Below, piece after piece: positions 34,610 to 43,650 of a stretch of DNA of 64,000 nucleotides; the first letter of the stretch is position 1, and each line of letters opens with the position of its first letter. The notes under the pieces were generated by a model. That model did not search any database and was not told where the DNA came from. It saw only the letters and a program-made list of their open reading frames with translations. The stretch is from positions 62,001 through 126,000 of the forward strand of contig NZ_JBKBEX010000007.1 of NCBI RefSeq assembly GCF_047303325.1, given 5' to 3'. The position numbers were made by a program, and so were the translations under genes. This stretch comes from Polaromonas sp047303325. GTDB taxonomy: Bacteria; Pseudomonadota; Gammaproteobacteria; Burkholderiales; Burkholderiaceae_C.

Positions 34610-35353
34610 CTAAACCGGGCATTGCAGGCTCACGGCCTGCAGGGTCTTGCCGGTTTTGGGGTCGAACACCACGAGGTTGATCTGGCGCTCATGGCCGGGG
34701 GTGGCGGCGATGCTGCGAAAGACCAGCTTTTGCGGCGTCGCGCCCTGGCCGGGGTATTCACCCGCCTGGGTGTACTGGCGCACCACAAAATCGTGCTTGA
34801 GGAAGGCGCCGGCGTTTTCCCCGGCCTGTACCTTGGAGTTGTGGCCGTGTTCGGTGACGGTCCAGTAGGCTGCCCACGAAGGGGACAGCTGCCGCTCGGC
34901 CACCGGTGTCACCACGGCTTCGAACTGGTCGGTGCCCAGTTGTGTCAGCACGATGGCCGCGCGCGCCGGTTCCTTGCCGCCGGGCGGCCTGGGCCCCCAG
35001 GCGGGCAGGTCCTTGCCGTTGAGCACGGCCTGCGGGGTGTAGACGCTGCGCAGGCCGTTGCGGTCGGCCACCTCGTGCTGGCGCCGGGTGTAGGCCGGCG
35101 CGGCGAAGCGATCCACCCAGCCTATGTAATCCCAGTAACCGACGTGAAAGGCCTGCACCACCATGCCCGAGCCCTTGAGCGAGGACAGCCATTTGTCGGC
35201 GGGCGGGCATGAACTGCAACCTTCGGAGGTGTAGAGCTCCATCACCGGGGTAACCGCCGGCCCCGATGTGGCGCTGCAGGTGTTTTGCGCGGCGAAGGCG
35301 CCGCAGCTGGCGGTCAGCAGGGCGGCGGCGATCCAGGGTGAAGGGATGGACAT
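34610..35353 (-). CDS. Secreted DUF1223 thioredoxin-like protein
   Basis: 247 residues with a signal peptide (IAAALLTASCGAFAAQ). The DUF1223 signature VMELYTSEGCSSCPPADKWL places a CSSC pair at residues 46/49 in a thioredoxin-like position, followed by VVQAFHVGYWDYIGWVDRFAAPAYTRRQ and YTPQAVLNGK. The family's activity is not established; a periplasmic redox role is plausible. The ATG chosen has GGAGAC eleven bases upstream. It ends 12 bp before the acetyltransferase start. Confidence 0.88.
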   Translation of the reverse strand: MSIPSPWIAAALLTASCGAFAAQNTCSATSGPAVTPVMELYTSEGCSSCPPADKWLSSLKGSGMVVQAFHVGYWDYIGWVDRFAAPAYTRRQHEVADRNGLRSVYTPQAVLNGKDLPAWGPRPPGGKEPARAAIVLTQLGTDQFEAVVTPVAERQLSPSWAAYWTVTEHGHNSKVQAGENAGAFLKHDFVVRQYTQAGEYPGQGATPQKLVFRSIAATPGHERQINLVVFDPKTGKTLQAVSLQCPV

Positions 35354-35456
35354 GGGCGTCTCCAATGGCGTTGAGCGGGCACCACACCCGGAGAGGGTGG
35401 ATGCCGCAGGTAGCCGTTGGTCGCGGGACGCCGGACTTTCTTACACCACCACACCC

Positions 35457-35975
35457 TCATACCAGGGGCATGGTCAGGTGGTCTTTTTGCAGGCTGCTGA
35501 TGCCGTTGCGCCGCTCAAGCTGGTCTTCCAGCTGGCCCACGGTGGCCGCCATGCTGTTGTCCATCTGTTCCAGCCGCGCCATCAAGGCCTGCTGCTGCTG
35601 GGCGAAGCGCTCGGCCAGCACGGTGGCCGCGGCGGCCTCGCGGTGCTGCGCGGCCAGCGCCTGCACCTCCAGGTAGCTGCGCAGTTCGGTGAAGCGCGAG
35701 GCCTCGGCCTTGTCGGCGAGTTCGCGCTGGGTATTGAGTTCGCGCGCGTACTTGCGGCTTTCCAGCAGGTGGGTACTTTGTATATAGAGCGTGCTGGCCA
35801 GGAAGACCACCGTGGCGATCACCAGCAACAGCAGCATGAGCAGCCCCAGCGACACCTGCACGGTGGTAAAGCCCAGGCTCAGCATGCTCACGCGCGTGAA
35901 CTCGTCGAGGTTGAGGGCGACAAAACCCGACAGGAGCAGGATGCCCACCACCAGCAAAATCGTGCGAATTCGCAT
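35457..35975 (-). CDS. LapA-like membrane protein with coiled coil
   Basis: 172 residues. Two membrane helices, IRTILLVVGILLLSGFVALNL and VSLGLLMLLLLVIATVVFLASTLYI, flank a short loop with FTRVSMLSLGFTTVQV, as in the LapA/DUF1049 domain. The C-terminal half is a cytoplasmic coiled coil rich in Ala, Glu and Gln (ESRKYARELNTQRELADKAEASRF, AERFAQQQQALMARLEQMDNS). LapA of E. coli helps regulate LPS assembly; equivalence is not shown here. It is divergent from tex. Confidence 0.75.
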   Translation of the reverse strand: MRIRTILLVVGILLLSGFVALNLDEFTRVSMLSLGFTTVQVSLGLLMLLLLVIATVVFLASTLYIQSTHLLESRKYARELNTQRELADKAEASRFTELRSYLEVQALAAQHREAAAATVLAERFAQQQQALMARLEQMDNSMAATVGQLEDQLERRNGISSLQKDHLTMPLV

Positions 35976-36087
35976 ATCAGTCTCCCCTGGAATAAATGTA
36001 AGAAATTGCTTTTCAGCCGTTGCCCATTATTGGGAGTCGAGGGGTGTTTTGCCTGTGGGACAATGCCGACCCTTGGCGTCAGTTTGT

Positions 36088-36099
36088 GATTCGCGAATC
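36088..36099. promoter_or_regulatory. 12-bp perfect palindrome upstream of tex
   Basis: GATTCGCGAATC reads the same on both strands. It lies 60 bp before the tex ATG, in the divergent promoter region shared with the LapA-like gene. A protein-binding site is possible but unproven. Confidence 0.35.
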
Positions 36100-36158
36100 C
36101 CTGCGCCCTGGCCCTCCATTCTTGTTTCGTCCTTCCAGCTTTTCAGCCTTTTTTCGAC

Positions 36159-38531
36159 ATGCAAAAAATCATCCGCCAGATCGCGACAGAAATCAAAGTC
36201 CAGGAACACCAGATCAAGGCAGCCGTGGAGCTGTTGGACGGCGGCGCCACCGTTCCCTTTATCGCGCGCTACCGCAAGGAGGCCACCGGCGGGCTGGACG
36301 ACATCCAGCTGCGCGAACTGGAATACCGGCTGGGTTACCTGCGCGAGCTCGAAGAACGCCGCGAGGCCGTGCTCAAAAGCATCGAAGAGCAGGGCAAGCT
36401 CACGCCCGAGCTGCGTGCGGCGATTGAATTTGCCGCCACCAAGCAGGACCTGGAAGACCTGTACCTGCCCTTCAAGCCCAAGCGCCGCACCAAAGGCCAG
36501 ATCGCTCGCGAAGCCGGCATAGAGCCGCTGGCCGACAAACTGTTCGCCGACCCGTCGCTGGTGCCGGCCGACGAGGCCGCGGCCTTTGTGAAGGCCGAGA
36601 AAAACGAAAGCGGCGACGACTTCACCACCGTGCAGGCGGTGCTGGACGGCGTGCGCGACATCCTTTCCGAGCGCTGGGCCGAAGATGCCGGCCTGGTGCA
36701 ATCGCTGCGCAACTGGCTGTGGAGCGAAGGGTTGTTCAGCTCCAAGCTGGTGGCCGGCAAGGACGAGAACAATGCCGACAACAGCAAGTTCCGCGACTAC
36801 TTCGAATACGACGAGCCGATCGGCCGCGTGCCTTCGCACCGCGCGCTGGCGGTGTTCCGCGGCCGTGCGCTGGAAATCCTGGACGCCAAGCTGCTGCTGC
36901 CCGAGCAGGCCGAGCCCGGCAAACCCAGCATCGCGGAAGGCAAGATCGCGCTGCACCTGGGCTGGAGCCACAAGGCGCGCCCGGCCGACGACCTGATCCG
37001 CAAGGCCGTGGCCTGGACATGGCGCGTCAAGCTCAGCCTCTCGCTGGAGCGCGACCTGTTCACCCGCCTGCGCGAGGAAGCCGAAAAAGTCGCTATCAAG
37101 GTGTTTGCCGACAACCTGCGCGACCTGCTGCTGGCCGCGCCCGCCGGCCCGCGCGTGGTAATGGGCCTGGATCCGGGCATACGCACCGGCGTCAAGGTGG
37201 CGGTGGTCGACGCCACCGGCAAGCTGGTGGAAACCGCCACCGTCTACCCGCACGAGCCGCGCAAGGACTGGGACGGTTCGCTGCACACCCTGGCCAAACT
37301 CTGTGAAAAGCATGGCGTGAACCTGATCGCCATCGGCAACGGCACGGCCAGCCGCGAAACCGACAAACTCGCCGCCGACCTGATCAAGGGTATGGCCAAG
37401 GTGGAGCAGGTGATTGAAAAAGTCGTGGTCAGCGAAGCCGGCGCCTCGGTCTATTCGGCCAGCGAATTCGCCTCGCAGGAAATGCCCGACGTGGACGTGA
37501 GCCTGCGCGGCGCGGCCAGCATCGCGCGCCGCCTGCAGGATCCTTTGGCCGAGCTCGTCAAGATAGACCCCAAATCCATAGGCGTGGGCCAATACCAGCA
37601 CGACGTCAACCAGAGCGACCTGGCGCGAAGCCTGGACACCGTGGTCGAGGACTGCGTGAACAGCGTGGGCGTGGACCTGAACACCGCCAGCGTGCCGCTG
37701 CTGGCGCGCGTCTCGGGCTTGTCGCAAACCGTGGCCAAGTCGGTGGTGCGCTGGCGCGATGCCAACGGCGCTTTCGCCTCGCGCGCCGATTTGCTCAAGG
37801 TGACCGGCCTGGGTGCCAAGACCTTCGAGCAGAGCGCGGGCTTTCTGCGCCTGCGCGGCGGCAGCAACCCGCTGGACATGACCGGCGTGCACCCCGAAAC
37901 CTACCCGGTGGTCGAAAAAATCATGGCCCATACCGGCAGGCCGGTGGCTGAACTCATGGGCCGCGCCGAAATGCTCAAGACCCTGAAACCCGAACTGTTC
38001 GCCAACGAGCAGTTCGGCGTGATCACCGTCAAGGACATCCTGACCGAACTCGAGAAACCCGGCCGCGACCCGCGCCCGGACTTCAAGGTGGCGCGCTTTA
38101 ACGAGGGCGTGGAAGACATCAAGGACCTCAAGGAAGGCATGACGCTGGAAGGCACGGTCAGCAACGTCGCGGCCTTCGGCGCCTTTGTCGACATCGGCGT
38201 GCACCAGGACGGCCTGGTCCATGTGAGCCAGCTTGCCAACAAGTTCGTCAACGACGCGCGCGAAGTCGTCAAGACCGGCGACATCGTCAAAGTGCGTGTG
38301 ACCGAGGTCGACGTGGCGCGCAAGCGCATAGGCCTGACCATGAAGCTGGACGCCGCGCCGGCGCGCCGGGACGGCCCGCGCGACAACCGCTTTGAAAGCG
38401 CGCGGCCCGGCGGGCAGGGCCGAGGCGGCAATTACGGTGGCAACTATGGCGGCGGGCGCGGCGCGCCGCAACCGGCGGCCGCCACCGCCATGGAGTCTGC
38501 CTTCAGCAAGCTCGCGGCCCTCAAGAAGTAA
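36159..38531 (+). CDS. tex: Tex-family RNA-binding transcription accessory protein
   Basis: 790 residues with the full Tex layout: N-terminal helical domain (IRQIATEIKVQEHQIKAAVELLDGGATVPFIARYRKEATGGLDD), a YqgF-like RNase fold (RVVMGLDPGIRTGVKVAVVD), helix-hairpin-helix segments (LNTASVPLLARVSGLSQTVAKSVV), and a C-terminal S1 RNA-binding domain (GTVSNVAAFGAFVDIGVHQDGLVHVSQL). Tex binds nucleic acid and affects transcription and toxin expression in Bordetella. After S1 there is a glycine/arginine-rich tail (RGGNYGGNYGGGRGAP) of about 50 residues, a plausible extra RNA contact. Confidence 0.96.
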   Translation: MQKIIRQIATEIKVQEHQIKAAVELLDGGATVPFIARYRKEATGGLDDIQLRELEYRLGYLRELEERREAVLKSIEEQGKLTPELRAAIEFAATKQDLEDLYLPFKPKRRTKGQIAREAGIEPLADKLFADPSLVPADEAAAFVKAEKNESGDDFTTVQAVLDGVRDILSERWAEDAGLVQSLRNWLWSEGLFSSKLVAGKDENNADNSKFRDYFEYDEPIGRVPSHRALAVFRGRALEILDAKLLLPEQAEPGKPSIAEGKIALHLGWSHKARPADDLIRKAVAWTWRVKLSLSLERDLFTRLREEAEKVAIKVFADNLRDLLLAAPAGPRVVMGLDPGIRTGVKVAVVDATGKLVETATVYPHEPRKDWDGSLHTLAKLCEKHGVNLIAIGNGTASRETDKLAADLIKGMAKVEQVIEKVVVSEAGASVYSASEFASQEMPDVDVSLRGAASIARRLQDPLAELVKIDPKSIGVGQYQHDVNQSDLARSLDTVVEDCVNSVGVDLNTASVPLLARVSGLSQTVAKSVVRWRDANGAFASRADLLKVTGLGAKTFEQSAGFLRLRGGSNPLDMTGVHPETYPVVEKIMAHTGRPVAELMGRAEMLKTLKPELFANEQFGVITVKDILTELEKPGRDPRPDFKVARFNEGVEDIKDLKEGMTLEGTVSNVAAFGAFVDIGVHQDGLVHVSQLANKFVNDAREVVKTGDIVKVRVTEVDVARKRIGLTMKLDAAPARRDGPRDNRFESARPGGQGRGGNYGGNYGGGRGAPQPAAATAMESAFSKLAALKK

Positions 38532-38612
38532 GCGGGGAGGATGGCCGTCCCGCAAAGGACAGCCGCGCCCCGTGCCCGATGCTCCAATACGCCTGCAGCC
38601 TCACCATCGTCC

Positions 38613-39698
38613 ATGAAAGCCCTTCGCATCTACGCCGGCCCCAAGGCACGCCGGCACATTGAACAAAACGGCCTGCAGGCCAAGGACATCGGCGTGGTGC
38701 CGGGCGCGGCCGGTGGCCCCAAGGGCCTGATCCTGGGCGCGCTGGACCGCTTTATTTTTGGCGAGTGGCTCGCCAAAACCGATCACCCCGTCCATTTGGT
38801 CGGTGCGTCGATAGGCGCCTGGCGCATGGCCACGGCCTGCCTTAATGACCCGGCGGCAGGCTTCTCGCGGCTGGAGGACGACTACATCCACCAGCACTAT
38901 GAATTGCAGCCCGGCCAGAAGCGCCCGACCGCGGACAGGGTGAGCGAGCAGTTCGGCGAGAGCCTCAAGGCCTTTTACGGCGGCCGTGTACACGAAGTGC
39001 TGCAGCACCCGCGCTACAAGCTGCACATCGTGACCTCGCGTGGGCGCCACATGCTGGGCCGCGAGCACAAAGTCGCCACGCCGCTGGGCTACCTGGGCGC
39101 CTTTTTGACCAACAGCCTGCATCGCAAGGCCATGGGCGCCTGGCTGGAGCGTGTGGTGTTTTCCACGCCCGGTGTGAAACTGCCTTTTGCCACCGGCGAC
39201 TACCGCACGCGCCAGGTCGACCTCAGCGAGGACAACTTCCAGCCCGCGCTGCAGGCCAGTTGCTCGATTCCTTTTGTGCTGCGTTCGGTGCACAACGTGC
39301 CGGGCGGGCCACCCGGCGCCTACTGGGATGGCGGCATCACCGACTATCACCTGCACCTGAACTACGGCGCCAAAGAGGCGACAGGCGGTGCAGGTCTGGT
39401 GCTGTATCCGCATTTCCAGAAATCGGTGGTGCCCGGCTGGCTGGACAAAGGCCTCAAGTGGCGCCACAAGGCCACTCACTTCCTGGACAACATGGTGCTG
39501 CTCGCGCCCGACCCGGACTGGATCAAGACCCTGCCCAACGCCAAGCTGCCCGACCGCCAGGACTTTGTGAGCTACGGGCCGGATATGCAGGCCAGGGTGA
39601 AGGCCTGGAGCGCGGCCACCGCGGCCAGCGCGCAACTGGCCGAGGAGTGGCAGGCCTGGCTGGAGCGGCCTGAGCTGGGGCAGCTGGGCACACTCTAA
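38613..39698 (+). CDS. Patatin-like phospholipase family protein
   Basis: 361 residues. The patatin elements are VVPGAAGGPKGLILGALDRF (oxyanion glycine-rich loop), the nucleophile GASIGAW with Ser66, and YWDGGITDYHL giving the Asp of the Ser-Asp dyad in a D-G-G context. These enzymes cleave acyl groups from lipids. There is no signal peptide, so action is cytosolic or at the inner membrane. It starts about 80 bp after tex on the same strand; lack of a strong promoter suggests read-through. Substrate unknown. Confidence 0.88.
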   Translation: MKALRIYAGPKARRHIEQNGLQAKDIGVVPGAAGGPKGLILGALDRFIFGEWLAKTDHPVHLVGASIGAWRMATACLNDPAAGFSRLEDDYIHQHYELQPGQKRPTADRVSEQFGESLKAFYGGRVHEVLQHPRYKLHIVTSRGRHMLGREHKVATPLGYLGAFLTNSLHRKAMGAWLERVVFSTPGVKLPFATGDYRTRQVDLSEDNFQPALQASCSIPFVLRSVHNVPGGPPGAYWDGGITDYHLHLNYGAKEATGGAGLVLYPHFQKSVVPGWLDKGLKWRHKATHFLDNMVLLAPDPDWIKTLPNAKLPDRQDFVSYGPDMQARVKAWSAATAASAQLAEEWQAWLERPELGQLGTL

Positions 39699-39728
39699 AC
39701 GAGGAGCGGTGGGACAACAGTGGACGCC

Positions 39729-40559
39729 TCAGCCATTGCCGGCGGAACGCGCTGCAAAGTACCGTGCGGGAGAGTCGCCAAAGGCGCGGCGGAACATGGC
39801 GATGAAGTTGCTGGCTGAGGCATAACCCAGCGCGTCGGAAACCTGCGTCACCGACTCCCCCCGTGCAAGCATTTCCAGCGCCTGCGTGAGCTGTGCCTGT
39901 TGTCGCCACTGCGCAAAGCTCAAGCCTGTTTCAGCCAGCATCTGTCGGCGCAGCGTCCTGGGCGACATCGCACCCCAATCCGCCCAGGCCTGCAGCGTTC
40001 GGGCGGAACCCGGCTCTTGCAGGATCGCCCGGGCAATGCGCTCCAGCCGAGGATGCGCAGGCATGGGCAGGTGCAGGGACTCATGCGGCGCCCGCCGGAT
40101 TTCGTCGAGGATGACTTCGACGACGTGCTCCTGGTCCGGCGCCAGCGGGCTGCATTTGTCCCATTCAGCCGCCCGGCGCACCAGCGCGCGCAATACCTCG
40201 CTAATGCCGATCACGCACGGGCTGTCCGGCAACTGCTCGCTGGCCTTTGGCGTCACGAGCAGGCTCCAGCCCGTCAGCGCGCCGCTGACGCGTACCCGGT
40301 GCGGCACGTCCGGCGGCATCCAGCCCGCCCGGTAGGGCGGCAGCAACCAGGATCCGTGCGCCGTTTGCACATGGATCAAGCCGGCCTCCACGCAAAACAC
40401 CTGACCCCGGTGATGCTGGTGCCAGCCGTACTCGCGGGTTCCAAGGCGGTATTCGCTGGCCTGGTCATCGTTGCCCAGCAGGGCGATGAGGCGGGGGCCG
40501 TCCGGCCACTCGCTGAAGTCGTTCCTGGCTGGCTCAGCATCAAGATTCATTTTGGCCAT
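39729..40559 (-). CDS. AraC-family transcription regulator with cupin domain
   Basis: 276 residues. The N-terminal cupin (REYGWHQHHRGQVFCVEAGLIHVQT, with PPYRAGWMPPDVPHRV) senses a ligand; the C-terminal AraC domain has LQAWADWGAMSPRTLRRQMLAETGLSFAQWRQQAQL and VTQVSDALGYASASNFIAMFRRAFGDSP, the two HTH units. This is the NimR-like group (YeaM), in which the regulator controls a divergent exporter gene. The gene is divergent from a DHA2 exporter with a 140-bp gap, matching that arrangement. Inducer unknown. Confidence 0.92.
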   Translation of the reverse strand: MAKMNLDAEPARNDFSEWPDGPRLIALLGNDDQASEYRLGTREYGWHQHHRGQVFCVEAGLIHVQTAHGSWLLPPYRAGWMPPDVPHRVRVSGALTGWSLLVTPKASEQLPDSPCVIGISEVLRALVRRAAEWDKCSPLAPDQEHVVEVILDEIRRAPHESLHLPMPAHPRLERIARAILQEPGSARTLQAWADWGAMSPRTLRRQMLAETGLSFAQWRQQAQLTQALEMLARGESVTQVSDALGYASASNFIAMFRRAFGDSPARYFAARSAGNG

Positions 40560-40660
40560 TTTTCACTACTTTAAGTCCATTTACCGTTATATGACTTTCC
40601 GCACCGCTACGCACACTGGGGCCTTGTCAAATTTTCGGGCGGCAGCCGCCACCCTTATTC

Positions 40661-40686
40661 CCTCCTTATCCCTCCTTATCCCTCCT
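40661..40686. repeat. 10-bp tandem repeat just upstream of the exporter start
   Basis: The unit CCTCCTTATC occurs at 40661-40670 and 40671-40680, then a partial unit CCTCCT at 40681-40686. It ends 13 bp before the exporter's ATG, next to its AAGG ribosome-binding box. Confidence 0.6.
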
Positions 40687-40699
40687 GAAAGGTGCATGA

Positions 40700-42160
40700 A
40701 TGTCTTCCCTATCCTCCATACCTTCCGTACCGGCGATGCCGCCATCTCCGCCGGTGCTGCTGCGCAGCGGTGTATCGGCCTGGGTTGCAACCCTCGTGGC
40801 CTGCTTGTGCGCCTTTATGGTCGTGGTGGACGGCGCCATCGTGAACGTCGCGCTGCCGGCGATGCGCGATGAGCTGGGCCTGTCGCCCGTCCAGTTGCAA
40901 TGGGTGGTCGACATCTATCTGCTATTGCTGGGCGGCTTCATGCTGCTGGCTGCCCGCGCCAGCGACATCTATGGGCGCCGGCGCCTTCTGCTGTGGGGCC
41001 TGGCGCTGTTCACCGGCGCCAGCTTGCTGGGCGGTTTGGCGGCTTCCGCTTCCATGTTGTTGGCCGCCCGCGCGGTGCAGGGTCTGGGCGCATCGGTCCT
41101 GGCGACTTCACCGCTGGCGCTCATCGCCGCCGCCCACCCCAAGGGTCCCGGGCAGGAGCGGGCCATCGGCCTGTGGGCGGCTTGCGCCGCCATGGGCTCG
41201 GCCTTTGGTGTGTTCATCGGCGGCTTGCTCACCAGCCTGGCCGGCTGGCGCTGGGTCATGTTCGTCAACGTGCCTGTCGGTCTCTTTCTGGCCGCGATTG
41301 TCGCGGGCTGCCTGCGCGCCCGGCGTGCAGGTGAACTCCCGGCCAAACTGGATGTTGCGGGCGCGTCCTCCGTCACGCTGGCCTTGGCCTCGTTCCTTTA
41401 CGCCATTTCCCAATCCGTGCATGCGGGCTGGACCTCCGGCCCCGTGCTGGGCGCGCTTGCGTTCGCGCTGCTGATGTTTATGGCCTTTATCGCCGCCGAA
41501 CGCCGCTCGGCGCAGCCCCTGGTCGATTTCGGGATCTTTCGCTTGCGAAACGTGACGATAGGCATGGTCCTGGTGCTGAGCCTGGGCGCGGTGCTCACCG
41601 TGTCGATGTTCTTTCTGTCGCAGGCACTGCAGCGCAGCTACGGGCGCAGCCCGCTTGACACGGGCCTGGCCTTGCTTCCGATGGCTTTGGCATTGGCCGC
41701 CGCATCAATCGCATCGCGCTACCTGCGGGACGCCGGATTCACCCGCTTGCCCTTTGTGGGCGGCCTCGTGTCGGCAACAGGCCTGATCTGGCTGAACTGG
41801 TTGCCCGCCCACCTCTTGCAGGCCGGCGATTTTTTGCTACCCACCTTGCTGGTGGGGGCCGGCAATGGCCTGGTAATGATGAGCGCGACCCAGGCCGTTC
41901 TCGCGGGAGTTCCGCGCCAGGACTCGGGGCTTGCCGCGGGACTGCAGAACACCGCGCGCCAGCTGGGTGGGGCAGTGGGTATCGCCGTGCTGGGTGCCGT
42001 GGCCCACGCGGTGACGGCCAGGCAGCTGGAGTTGGGGCAATTGCCGCAGATCGCCGAGCTGGCGGGCTACCGCTTTGCATTCCTGCTGGCGGGAATCCTC
42101 AGCGTCATCTCGGCGCTCGCATCATTGATGCTGCGGCTCGCGCCTTCATCGAAACCGTAA
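40700..42160 (+). CDS. MFS exporter, DHA2 (EmrB/QacA) family
   Basis: 486 residues with fourteen predicted membrane helices. Motif D1 VDGAIVNVALPAM in helix 1 and motif A ARASDIYGRRRLLLWG between helices 2 and 3 are diagnostic for DHA2 multidrug exporters; motif C-like GSAFGVFIGGLLTSLAGWRWVMFVNVPVG is also clear. Proton-driven efflux of hydrophobic compounds is expected. The AraC-type gene upstream probably regulates it. Ribosome box AAGG lies upstream of the ATG; another out-of-frame ATG is four bases earlier. Confidence 0.93.
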   Translation: MSSLSSIPSVPAMPPSPPVLLRSGVSAWVATLVACLCAFMVVVDGAIVNVALPAMRDELGLSPVQLQWVVDIYLLLLGGFMLLAARASDIYGRRRLLLWGLALFTGASLLGGLAASASMLLAARAVQGLGASVLATSPLALIAAAHPKGPGQERAIGLWAACAAMGSAFGVFIGGLLTSLAGWRWVMFVNVPVGLFLAAIVAGCLRARRAGELPAKLDVAGASSVTLALASFLYAISQSVHAGWTSGPVLGALAFALLMFMAFIAAERRSAQPLVDFGIFRLRNVTIGMVLVLSLGAVLTVSMFFLSQALQRSYGRSPLDTGLALLPMALALAAASIASRYLRDAGFTRLPFVGGLVSATGLIWLNWLPAHLLQAGDFLLPTLLVGAGNGLVMMSATQAVLAGVPRQDSGLAAGLQNTARQLGGAVGIAVLGAVAHAVTARQLELGQLPQIAELAGYRFAFLLAGILSVISALASLMLRLAPSSKP

Positions 42161-42185
42161 AAGCGGGTTCCGCAGCCAGACTGCC

Positions 42186-43292
42186 TTAGAACATGTGCGC
42201 GATACCCGCGTACACCGACTTCGGGCTCTGGCCGACGGCCGAGAGCGCCAGGCCCGGCGAGCTGCCGCCGCCGCCGCTGATGGTGTAGCCGGCATTGGCC
42301 TGGTTGCTGATCCGGGTTGCGCCGCCGTAAATCGTGGTCCGCTTGGACAGCGGGTAGTCGTAGCGCACGCCTATGGCCTTGGAGTCCGAATTCGCCGTGG
42401 TCTTGTTTTTGAGCTGGCCGTAGGTGGCGATCAGCTTGCCGACGCCCACGGGGGCCGAGGCGCCGATCTGGTAGGCGTCGAGCGCGGGCGCGCCGGCCAT
42501 GTCGCCGCGGCGGCGCACAAAAATCGCCGAAGGCTTGACCACCCCAAAATCGTAGGACGCCGCGAGAACCGTGTACTTGTCGGTGTTGCCGACGATGTAA
42601 ATGGTTTTTTCCGTCATGTAGCTCGCTTGTGCCGACAGCGTGCTGCTGCTGTAGCCGGCCGCGATGTTGAGCGTGTTGCCGGTGGACTTGGGCTGACCGC
42701 CCGCGCCGGTCGATTCGCCGAAGGCGTAGAACAGATTGGCCTTGAAGCCGCCCCAGGTCGGCGTGGTGTACTGGATGGAGTTGTCGCGTCGCGTGGTGGC
42801 GTCGGAGAGCGAGCCGCCATTGATGCCTACGCCGGGGCCGGCGTAGTAATTCAGGGCGCCCGACATGGTGAAGCCGGCCGGGTCAAAAGCCGCCATGGTG
42901 CCGAAGTGCGGCGTGTATTGCCGGCCTATGTTGACGGCGCCGAAGTCGCCGCTCAGGCCCACCGTCGCCAGGCGCTGGAACATATAGGCGGCGCCCGTCG
43001 GTACAGTGCTGGTCGGGATGGTGGCGGTGCCGGTGCTGGCGCCCGTGTCCATCAAGATGCCGGCTTCCAGGATGAAGTTCGCCTTCAGTCCGCTGCCCAG
43101 GTCTTCCGTGCCGCGAAAGCCGAAGCGCGAGCCCATGGCGCCGCCGCTGGAGACGCGCGTCACGGTGCCGGCGCCTGCGGAGGCCAGCTCAAGGTAGGAA
43201 TCGAGCACGCCATACACCGTGACGGAGCTCTGGGCTTGCACCGCGCAGCTGGCGGCCGACAGCACCGAAAGTGCGAACAATTGGGTCTTCAT
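42186..43292 (-). CDS. Betaproteobacterial trimeric porin (general diffusion type)
   Basis: 368 residues with signal peptide (QLFALSVLSAASCAVQA) and family opening SSVTVYGVLDSYLELAS, then SRFGFRGTEDLGSGLKANFILEAGI, NIGRQYTPHFG, and terminal aromatic ending IAHMF needed for outer-membrane assembly. Gly/Ala/Ser/Thr-rich strands alternate as in a 16-strand barrel. Loop 3 equivalent is around DPAGFTMSGALNYYAGPG. Its upstream region is AT-rich with four TGGTTA motifs, suggesting it is regulated. Confidence 0.95.
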   Translation of the reverse strand: MKTQLFALSVLSAASCAVQAQSSVTVYGVLDSYLELASAGAGTVTRVSSGGAMGSRFGFRGTEDLGSGLKANFILEAGILMDTGASTGTATIPTSTVPTGAAYMFQRLATVGLSGDFGAVNIGRQYTPHFGTMAAFDPAGFTMSGALNYYAGPGVGINGGSLSDATTRRDNSIQYTTPTWGGFKANLFYAFGESTGAGGQPKSTGNTLNIAAGYSSSTLSAQASYMTEKTIYIVGNTDKYTVLAASYDFGVVKPSAIFVRRRGDMAGAPALDAYQIGASAPVGVGKLIATYGQLKNKTTANSDSKAIGVRYDYPLSKRTTIYGGATRISNQANAGYTISGGGGSSPGLALSAVGQSPKSVYAGIAHMF

Positions 43293-43392
43293 GATGTCTC
43301 CTGATGTTGTTGATCTGGCGTGCTCAGCGACCTGGCGCCCCCACGGGGCCGTGCGTCCGCAACCCGCCTGCGGCCGGTTGCGCGGAAATCGT

Positions 43393-43489
43393 TAACCACA
43401 AGCCGAAGCGTAACGGGATTTTGGTTATAAATAATAAGTAAATAGACTCTTGCCAAGTCGCCCGTTTATGGTTATGAAACGTAACCATA
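43393..43489. promoter_or_regulatory. AT-rich porin upstream region with four TGGTTA motifs
   Basis: The 358-bp gap between the porin start and the alcohol-dehydrogenase end holds no gene I can support. TGGTTA occurs at 43393-43398 (minus), 43422-43427 (plus), 43469-43474 (plus) and 43482-43487 (minus). The last two form an 8-bp inverted repeat, TATGGTTA-N7-TAACCATA (43467-43489). This looks like an operator array for the porin; the regulator is unknown. Confidence 0.5.
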
Positions 43490-43650
43490 TTCGGAATTTC
43501 CGCTCCCCGGGCTTCTGCCGGAAAGCGCCATAGCGGATGCGCGTGGATGTGCGTGCGCAAGGGCTGCCGCGGCGCGGTGGCGCGGGTGCGCAGCCTGGGG
43601 AGGCTTGGGAGAAAAAGGTACCTGCGGCTTGGCCTGGCAGGCCAGTGTGG

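Noticed and set aside
36027..38555. 842-codon minus-strand frame opposite tex
   Set aside because: Same GC-driven antisense effect; it has no recognisable domain and spans the tex promoter.
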